Shown piece after piece: positions 49,032-64,000 of a stretch of DNA of 64,000 nt. Made by a program: the position numbers and the translations under genes. The notes below the pieces were generated by a model. It saw only the letters and a program-made list of their open reading frames with translations, had not been told where the DNA came from and made no database searches. Every line of letters starts with the position of its first letter. Positions within the stretch are counted from its first letter, which is position 1. The DNA is taken from positions 10,392 to 74,391 of the forward strand of contig JAVSML010024345.1 of assembly GCA_038503035.1 (NCBI GenBank), given 5' to 3'. The DNA comes from Crocodylus rhombifer. Lineage: Eukaryota; Chordata; Crocodylia; Crocodylidae.

Positions 49032-49513
49032 TCTATATATAAAGGACTTAGTCCATCTGTCTGTCTGTAACACTTTTTGGGGTCGGGGGTCCCAGCAGAG
49101 CAAGGCTTCAGCCAGTGCTGTGTGCAGGGCAAATTGCCCATCAAGAATGATGGAAGGGACAGAGCGGAAGGGGTGGCCAGGGAGGGAGAATGACAGTGGA
49201 GATGGAGTGTCACCATGACAGTGGGGATGGAGTGGGGGAACAATGCCAGCACTGCTGGCCTCACCCCCCTTCCCTCCCCTCCCCCTCAGCTGTGCTCCTT
49301 GGAGGTGGTAGTGGCACATGGGGTGGTGGGATGGCTATGATGGAGTGCCGCCATGACAGGGGGCAGAGCACTGGCCTCCTCCTACCTCCTCCCCCCCAGC
49401 CCTGCTCCTTGGAGGCAGCAGTATTGTGGGGTGGTGGCAGCACAGCACTGACCTTGCCCCTCTCCCCTCCATACCCCTGTCCCTGCCGTCATTCTTGATG
49501 GGCAATTTGCTAG
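49032..49513. mobile_element. Candidate non-autonomous Helitron
   Basis: The unit starts TCTATATATAAAGGACTTAG followed by a tctgtctgtctg run. It ends CTAG, flanked by A on the left (49031) and T on the right (49514), as Helitrons insert between A and T. An inverted pair (caaattgcccatcaagaatga at 49129-49149 and its complement at 49489-49509) spans the GC-rich middle. A long internal fold-back is not typical of Helitrons, so another fold-back class is possible. Confidence 0.4.
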
Positions 49514-49996
49514 TAGCTACTTATAACCTATAAAGTGGCAACCCATTTGTTAGCCACACATTTCAGGGATTCTGAATAATTCCACATATTCTGTACTAAT
49601 GTTGCTGGCAACCCTTTCTGCAGTGATCCAGAACTTAAGTTAGTTATTGTAATGGTATATTTTCAATGTCTGCTGTTCATCTGTTTGATTAAAGGAGAAT
49701 AAATGAAAGATGTAACAATGTCTAACTGGAACAATTACCAGGTAAAATTATCTTGCTTGTTTGACACATCCAGATCTTTTGAAGATCTTTACTAATTCAA
49801 AACAATTAGCTCTAATAGCAGAATATTCCATCTTGGAAGTCAAGGGATTTCTATTCCAAAGTTAAACTACTTTTTTCTTTAATGTCAAGAGGGGTTGTAT
49901 TTTGGTTTAATAAGTATTCTAGTAGGTATAACACACAATGTTATGCTAAAAAAGGTTGTGATGTGTTAGATATGTAACATTATTTATCCTTTTTAG
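49514..49996. other. Intron 11, last part
   Basis: AT-rich sequence leading to the exon 12 acceptor cctttttag. No repeat was recognised. Confidence 0.5.
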
Positions 49997-56668
<6,672 letters not shown>

Positions 56669-58565
56669 GTTTCATAGTTTGTAGGGTCGGAAGGGACCTG
56701 AGCAGATCATCAAATCCAACCCCCTGCCTTAGCAGGAAGAAGTACTGGGGTCAAATGACCTCAGCAAGGTGTTCATCAAGCCTTGTTTTAAAGACCCCCA
56801 GGGTAGAAGCCAGCACCACTTCTCTTGGAAGTTGGTTCCAGATCCTAGCCGCCCTGACAGTGAAGTAGCGCCTCCTGATGTCTAGTCTGAATCTACCCTC
56901 TGCCAGCTTGTGACCGTTATTTCTTGTCACTCCTGGTGGTGCTCGGGGGAACAGGGACTCCCCCAATGCCTGCTGGTCCCCACAACTAGTTTGTAACAGG
57001 CCACTAGATGCCCCCTCAGCTTTCTCTTGTGGAGGCTGAACAGGTTCAGGTCTCTTAGCCTCTCCTCACAGGGCCTGCCCAGCTGCCCCCTGATCATGCG
57101 AGTGGCCCTCCCCTGGACCCTCTCCATGTTGTCCACATCCCTCTTGAAGTGCAGCATCCAGAACTGGACGCAGTACTCCAGCTGCGGCCTGACCAGTGTG
57201 GGGTCAGGACAGGGTATGGTTGGCCTTCCTGACCATGTCCCCACACTGCCAGCCCATGTTCATCTTGGCATCAGTGATGACTCCAAGATCCTTTTCTGCC
57301 TCTGCACTGATGAGAAGGGAGTTCCCCAGCCTGTAGGTATGCTGCTGGTTCTTCCTCCCCAGGTGTATCACCTTGCACTTGTCAGTGTTGCGACCCATCC
57401 TGTTCTCATCTGCCCACCCCTGTAACCTGTCTAGGTCTGATTGCAGCCTATTCCTCCCTTCTAGCATGCCCACATCCCCCCACATCTTAGTGTCATCAGC
57501 AAATTTAAACAGGGTGCTTTTTACCACCTCGTCCAAGTCACTGAAGAAGATGTTGAACAGTGCAGGCCGGAGGACTCGAGCCCTGTGGAACCCCACTGCC
57601 CACATCCCTCCAGGTCGAAAATGACCTGTCCACTACCACTCTCTGGGTGCGGCCCTCCAACCAGTTAGCAACCCATTTGACTGTGTAGGTGTCGATGTCA
57701 CAGTCCCCCAGTTTTTTAATGAGAATGGGATGAGAGACAGTGTCAAAGGCCTTCCTCAAGTTCAGAAAGACTATGCCCACTGCTACCCCTGCATCTAAGG
57801 ATTTGGTGACCTGGTCATAGAAGGCCACCAGGTTGGTCTGACAGGACCTGCCTCTAATGAACCTGTGTTGGTTGCCCCTAATCATAACCTCCCCTGCTGG
57901 CCCCTCATGGACATGCGCCAGAATAATTCTCTCAAAAAGCTTACCCAGGATTGAGGTAAGACTAACTGGCCTATAGTTCCCTGGGTCCTCCTTCCTCCCT
58001 TTTTTTGAAGATGGGAACCACGTTGGCCCTCTTCCAGTTCTCTGGCACCACACAAAAGCACTTTAGTGTGCCCCTCCTCTGACCCTGTGCTACTTGATGA
58101 GGATGTGTATTCTCACCCCACCTTTCTTCCCTGTCCTGTCCCTCCTGTACAGCCTGTAGCCCTTGATATTCACTGCCCAGTCCTGTGTTGGGTCCCACCA
58201 CATTTCTGTGAGCTCCACTATGTCTGGGTTGGTGTCAGCTAGCAGGAGGGTAAGTTCCTCCTGCTTGTTTCCCATACGAGCATTTGTGTAGAGGCATTTG
58301 AGGCCTCCTGAAGATGTCAGGCCCCCTAAACTCAGCATTGCCCTGGCCCCTGTTGCTTACCTGGGTATTTGGTCTGCTCGTCAGTCTAGGCTGGGCTGTA
58401 CTTGTGGGTGCCGCTTGGTTTAGTGGTTCAAGGCTTCCTCTGCTCTCATCTTCCCTTCCCCCGACAAGCCTAGTTTAAAGCCCTCCAAAGGAGATCAGCC
58501 AACCTAGAAGAGAACACACACTTACCTTTGGGGGAAAGGTGAAGCCTATCCCACCCGAGTGAGTC
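56669..58565 (-). mobile_element. CR1 LINE, internally deleted, antisense to KAT6B
   Basis: The + strand starts with a CR1 tail (ttcatagtttgtagggtcgg, then aagggacctg). Read on the minus strand, 58338-58090 encodes the N-terminal endonuclease segment (LKCLYTNARMGNKQEEL, TEMWWDP, GYRLYRRDRTGKKGG). Then most of the endonuclease is missing. The sequence resumes with NWKRANVVPIFKK, GNYRPVSLTSILGKLFERII and the reverse transcriptase (57538-58053, 57605-57204, 57244-56927). Motif A reads FLNLRKAFDTVSH, with Asn in place of the first, catalytic Asp. Motif C FADDTKMWG is intact. Frameshifts separate the parts, so the copy is dead. Confidence 0.88.
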
Positions 58566-61292
58566 CTAGGAACACACATGGAGAAGTATAGTAACAGTGA
58601 GGACCTAGTAACTGCGGTATGATTTTGTTACAGGGATGCTTTTAACTGGACTAACATAACCTGCATGCCAGTCACCTGCCTCTAATTCAGCAGTGAAGGC
58701 ATATCCTCAGATAAGGTTTCATCTGCCTTGCATTTATGTAGGCCTCATCCTGCAGAGTAGGTATAAGTGCTGCCTAATGGATTGATGAATGACAAATGAA
58801 TTTTTCAAGAAGAAACTAAGATAGCTTATGCCTTTTCTTTCCCATTTCATAACTTTCGCTGATCTCCATATGTACTCTTCTCTCCATTTCCCAAACTGCT
58901 TTTCATTGGAACGTCTGAGAACTTGTCGGCACTACAAGGCTTCTGCTGGCAGAAGCATTCTAGAAGCAGCTGCCAAAGAAAGTCACCAGAGCATGTCTCT
59001 ACTTGTGCAACTTCTGACAGCTCCTGCAGAAACTGCATGGTCCACTACAACAGCTGTGTTGGCAGGGTGCACATACACCCTGGGACACATCAGCTGTTAA
59101 AGGGACCATGGCAGCTAGCAAAAAGCCCATGCACATTTACATGTGCTTCTTACTGGCTGCTGTGTGGCAGCAGAAACCTTCTGTTGCTTTCAGAGTCGCT
59201 GTTACTCTTTTGGCAAAAAGAAAGGGTTCTTCCACCATAGGGAGCTGTGAACGTGGAGCATGCAAAACTGCAGTATAGGCCAGGTCCAATAGTTCTATCT
59301 CTCGTGAATCTCATTTTTCTGCTCATTGCCACCTATTTTGAGAATAGCAGGTTTAATAATCACGTACTTAGAAGAGAGCTTTACACAATGATCTGGAGAA
59401 GCAGGCCACAATGCACAACATGCTATATAGGATAAAATTAAGTCCCCTCTTTCTTACCTGTCTGCACAAACAGAGATTTGAATAGGAATCACAACATTTA
59501 CCTAAAACATTGGTTTGCACAGTGTTCATGTGTTCTTATGAACTTGTCACAAAGAGTTTGTAACTTAGACATAGTACTGGTTTTAAAAAAAACAACAACT
59601 TTCTCTACAAAATAAACATCACACAAAATTTTCCTTTGTATTTGAACCAGAAAGAATTGTTGAATCTTACTTTTTGTTTTTTGTTAAGTGATAATCAATT
59701 ATATCAATTGACTCTGTAAAGGTAACCAGCTTAGTTTGTAGTCCAAAAATCAAAATTGGGTTCACCAGCTTGTAGAGTTAATTTGGTAATGTAACGTTTC
59801 ATGGTTTTGCAGTTCTGAGAAATGTGTCAAAACAGTAAGATGCACAGCAATAACATGTCTTTCATGGTTTATGATGATCGGTGTACAGAATTAAAATATC
59901 ACACCTTTTGACTTTGTGTGTGTCCAGACCTGATTTTTTGGAAAATTTTTAGGCCACTTAAGAGAAATTATGGTTGTATAAGCATTTTATGTAATTGATT
60001 AGTTATATCCTATTAATTGTTTTATTTTTTAAATTCATCCTGTTTGTGTGCAGTTTAAACTGCATGGGATCTGATACCTGGCAGACATTTTTACTTGGAT
60101 TTCTCACACTTAGTTTGTCTTTAGCAGAAGGTCAGATGGACTCTTATTGTTGGTTTAAGGTGAAGGTATCTTGAGCTTATGCAAAAGCACACGTGCACAT
60201 GTGTGTGCACACATGTACATACACTTGGATTCCAGAATATTGAATTCTTTGTGGAGTTGGAGAAGGCATGGCTTTCACCTCCGTTTTCTAGCATCCTACA
60301 CAAAGCAGCCTTTCGTGCTTGGCTGCTTCTTGTATCCTGAAGTGAATCTGCTGAGGTTTTTTATAGAGCAACTGTAGCATTGTGCCGGAGGCAGCCTGCT
60401 CCATGGTTTCCAGGACCTGGTTGATATAATAATCAGATTATTCCCTGAGGGATCTATATAAGGAGATGTTGGGGAGTGAGTGGTATCTTCCCAAGTTAAG
60501 CGTTTTATAGGTCAGTTCTCGATGTATTCAAAAGTAAACTAATGACAAAGCTGTCTCATGAGTATAGAACATAATCCATCTTTGCGTACACCAGATAATT
60601 GTTTGCTACAAGCATTTTGTGTCTTTGCTTGAGTGGCTGCAGTAATCCATAGTATTGCCCACACTATTGGGATACCCATTCTTTAAGCAGGTTTCACTGC
60701 TATGATGGTATAGAATGAAAGTATTGGTTGTTGTGACCGTTTCAATGCAGCTGATCTACCCATGTTGTCTTGCAGTCCTGTTAGAACTTCCATCAGTTTC
60801 TTTGCATATTTTGTCATAGTTCCTTCCTGTTTTCTTTCTTCTTTTGAGTTACTTCAGCTTCTGTTACTGTTGTCCATCGTTTCATTTCTGATTTTGTTAG
60901 ACAGAATGCCTGTAATCTTCAAATTTCCCTTATTTCCAGATATAATGAACAGACAGTGCTGATGAACATTTAATAATGCAAAATTTGTGCTATTTAATGG
61001 CTTAAAAATAGTAAACCTCTGGTACCTGTGCTGGGAACTGTGTGCTGAATACCCCCAATGAACTGATACTGCAACAATTGCAGAAAGAGATATGTGAGGA
61101 TATAGTGAACAGGTATACCAGGACAGGTTGAGTGGGAACACCTGTTATGTTCTGGTTGTTCAGATGAATCGCTGTAAAAATGCAGTTCTGTGGCACAGGT
61201 GATGTCTACCTTAGCTCAGTACGATTTTTCTTGAGGGCACTTTACAGGTCCATTTATTTACAATAGTTTGTTTTTTTTTCTTTACTGACTGT
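58566..61292. other. Intron 13, middle part
   Basis: No exon was recognised. Short alternating CA/TG runs occur at about 60189-60222. The rest has no delimitable repeat. Confidence 0.45.
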
Positions 61293-61790
61293 GGCGGATC
61301 TACACATGAAATTAATGCAAAGCAATAAACTCTGATGCTTATTGTGCTGGAATTTATAGCTTCTGGGTGCTGCATTTACACATGCACTTGGGACTACAGT
61401 GTGTTAAGCTGGGACGGAACAGCACCAGCTGGCAGGGGAGTGGGGGGCGTCAGCCTACCAGCCCAGGGCTGCTCCATCCCAGGTCAATGTGCTGTGGAGG
61501 GGCTGGCGGGGCATGACGTTGCTCAAGTGCAGGGCAAGCTGGCAACCAGCCCTTGCACTGAAGCACCCTCATGTCCCAGCCAGCTTCATCAGCATCTAAA
61601 AGTGTGGTGCTGTGCAGTAAGTAACATCACTGTAGCATAGTACTTGTATTTACAAATGCTAACCTACAGTGGGGTTAATTAGTTTTCTGGGGTCTAATAG
61701 GGCTGCATATGTAGACTCAGAGGATTTACCTGTGGAGCTAATTAGGGAGCTCTGCAGTAAACTTTCTGTCTCGTGTAGATACATCCTGCC
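61293..61790. mobile_element. Non-autonomous repeat, family copy B
   Basis: A second copy of the family at 32108-32568 in the same orientation. It starts GGCGGATCTACACATG and ends with tctcgtgtagata followed by catcctgcc. The shared internal blocks include gcaaagcaataaac, catttacacatg, tgaagcac and ctgcagtaaac. It is slightly longer than copy A. Confidence 0.65.
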
Positions 61791-64000
61791 TTACGTTGAC
61801 TGGGCTTTTCCTTCCTTTTTTTGCCCTATTCTTTGTTAATTAGGAGATAATTATTCTTAACTGAGGGATGACAGCCTGCTTGAATTGTTTTGTTTTTGCC
61901 TTTATGCTGTATCCTCTAGTTCTGCTTGCCTGTGCATTTGGGCTAGCATATCTTTTATTTTGACTTGCCCTGTGTTTTATTATAGGAAACTTTAATGCCT
62001 ACAAAAGATCACTTTACCATTACATGTAAAACTAAGTTTGCATCACAAACAGTAGTACCTTTAACACAACTGAGAAATATCAGTTTGATCGTAAATACCT
62101 AAAGGATACTAATGCACTTACAAAAGACAATATAGGAAAACAAGAGCTAGTACAACATGCTGATGTATTTTCTTTTCCATCAGCTTGCAACAGATCCTAG
62201 TTTGTTTCCTACTGAGATGTGCAGCTCTCAATTAGCATAAGCTGCCCAAGACAAAAAGTGCCTTATTGGTACATAATAGGGAAAAGCAGCTCAAATCTAA
62301 TAGAGGAAAAGCAAAACTTGAAGAGACCATCTCAGTTCATCAGTTTCATTTTGCTTCATATGGAAAGTAGATACTTAATGACCAACTGTGTGACCTTTCT
62401 GGCTGGTTCAGTTCCCCAAATCAGATGATTTTATTTCTTGGCCAAGTTCCCTTTTTGTTTTATCCAAAGGGGTTAGTAAATCTTCAGGTCTTAACAACTG
62501 AATCTAAGGCCATTGTTAATCCATGTAAATTCATTAGGTCCCACGTTAGAAAAAAAGATGAAAAAGAAAATGTGAACACGAGACATTTCGTAAAAACAAT
62601 TTAATCCTGCCCCACCAGAAATAAATTTATCTGTGGCCAGAAACTCAGGTTTTCAAATGTCATGGGAAGCATATGGTAACATCCCAGATGACAGCAAAGA
62701 GGCACTGGTATGATGCTTTGCAGTCCTCTCTTCACAGTTAAGGACTTCATGTGTAGCTCCCAAGGACATTAATTGTTTAGATACTGGCTGTGCATTGGCT
62801 TCAGACTGAGGAATTGGACTAGGGCTTATCAAGCAATGCCAATATCTGGATAGCATAACTGAGGGGTAGTGACCAGGAAGGTAGCCCAGGGCACTGCCTT
62901 TGTGAGGCACACAAAAATTGCTTCTGCTAGCACCAACAGCATAGCAGCCAGTACTGCTGCACTTGCTGCTGCTGCTGCTGCTGCCATCATGCATCTATAT
63001 CATAGCAGACCTCGACAAGAACCTGATTAGTGACAGTGAGGACTGTATGGTCAAAGGGGTCCTCAAAAGCCAGGACACTTTTTTTTTTTGCCAGCCAAGA
63101 ACTTGGGCATTTGCCAGAGAATGCTGAACTGGATATAGAGGTATTTCTGCCCGCAACGCATCTGCTTGCCATCCCCAACATTGTTCTGTTCACTACAAAG
63201 CCTGTGATTGACAAAGGTAAGTGTACGTGCTTTCTGGATTAGCTGTTTGAACATCAGCACACAATCATACAGTGTTAATGTTGCTGTGCTTTGGGCTGCC
63301 ATCATGAGTGGATGTAACAAAATGCTCCCTCCTAAAACTCCCCCAGCTTTGGCGTTTCAAATTATAAGCCCTGTATGCAGATCTAGTGACTTCCCTCTTC
63401 TCCCTCCCCTCCCCCACTGTGCAACCACTCTCCTCAGTCCTTGGATGTCTTGAGCCTCAGCAGCCTTGCAGCTGCATTTACTGTCTCTCTAGTTACCTAA
63501 CATCATCTGGCTTCACGTGCTTCCTCCAAGTCCTCTGGTTACCAAACACAGAAGGCCACAGAGAGCTGCTCATTTTAGCACTGTGTCTCAAGAGTTACAA
63601 GTATATTCCAAAGACCAAGAAATAGCATTTTTGTCCACAACAGTAAATACCACAGACAAACCATTTCAGTTTATGGCCAGTTTGTACATAACTTACTGAT
63701 CCCTCCCATGCACAAGTTCAATCAAAATGATTTAAGTTAACACTAAAATGGGTTACTGATAAGCATTCAGAGTCCATTAGATCTGGACTGTGTCTGTTTG
63801 GGAGATCAGTTGAAGTGTTAAGAATACAGGAAATGTTTTAGCAATGCTGAAGATGGCTAATTTGTTCCTGGTTCCTGGACTGGTAGCCCTACCATCTTCC
63901 ATTCCTGCAGAACCTCTAAAGACACCATCATACATGCAGTAGCAGGTCAGGAAAGTTTGTAAGGCTAGTTGGGGTTGCCTTTAACATTTACAAAAGGGTG
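61791..64000. other. Intron 13, last part in the window
   Basis: No KAT6B exon was found here. A (TGC)7 run lies at 62964-62984. On the minus strand it reads as alanine codons after an ATG, continuing for about 45 residues (SAAVLAAMLLVLAEAIFV) before two stops, with no certain family match. The segment 62650-63220 may be a degenerate mobile element or an old gene fragment. Confidence 0.4.
62964..62984. repeat. (TGC)7 trinucleotide microsatellite
   Basis: Seven perfect TGC units are followed by a CATCAT step. The run is intronic with respect to KAT6B. Confidence 0.9.

Noticed and set aside
60189..60222. Possible regulatory element of alternating CA/TG
   Set aside because: It is an ordinary imperfect purine-pyrimidine microsatellite with no additional structure.
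61791..64000. Search for the next KAT6B catalytic exon (YLLSRREGQ region)
   Set aside because: No frame in this interval encodes the expected MYST segment, so the next exon must lie beyond 64000.

Overview
This window is vertebrate genomic DNA and contains one recognisable gene: the middle of KAT6B (MORF/MYST4), a MYST-family histone lysine acetyltransferase, on the + strand. Ten consecutive internal coding exons lie between 9770 and 53268. All have GT-AG borders and join in one open frame of 2008 coding bases. They cover the double PHD finger, the KAT6B-specific serine-rich and basic linker, and the first half of the acetyltransferase domain (C2HC zinc finger, lysine-bearing segment, acetyl-CoA loop). 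The start codon exon and its H15-like domain lie upstream of base 1. The rest of the catalytic domain and the large acidic, Ser- and Met-rich C-terminal exon lie beyond 64000. Exon numbers used here (4 to 13) assume the human KAT6B layout.

The host looks like a non-avian reptile, most likely a crocodilian, with a turtle as the alternative. The reasons are three CR1 LINE copies with recent-looking reverse transcriptase reading frames and the typical CR1 3' tail, Penelope-like element remnants, and abundant hAT elements. The window has no Alu, L1 or other young mammalian repeats. The assignment is an inference from repeat content, not a species identification.

The introns make up about 97% of the window and are a dense record of transposition. 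By matching terminal inverted repeats (TIRs) and 8-bp target duplications I could delimit many hAT elements: 2990-4686 with a second hAT nested at 3186-4325, 6315-6990, 11633-12655, 14010-15096, 16558-17251, 17264-17611, 17809-18106, 45509-45832, 46179-47487, and a 3.27-kb transposase-bearing copy at 24147-27414. Two pogo/Tigger-type elements with TA duplications lie at 12928-13287 and 14061-14639, the latter nested inside a hAT. A solo LTR with a perfect 5-bp duplication occupies 15470-16511. Candidate Helitron, palindromic and unclassified repeats fill further stretches.

The most notable gene-level feature is that exon 8 keeps two internal 5' splice sites (37971 and 38298) in the same phase as its distal donor (38847). 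This reproduces the arithmetic of the three mammalian MORF isoforms. The most notable mobile-element features are a Tigger1-like miniature element in a reptile-like genome and a hAT transposase gene with a phase-0 intron. I saw no operon, CRISPR array, rRNA or tRNA gene, and no second protein-coding host gene.
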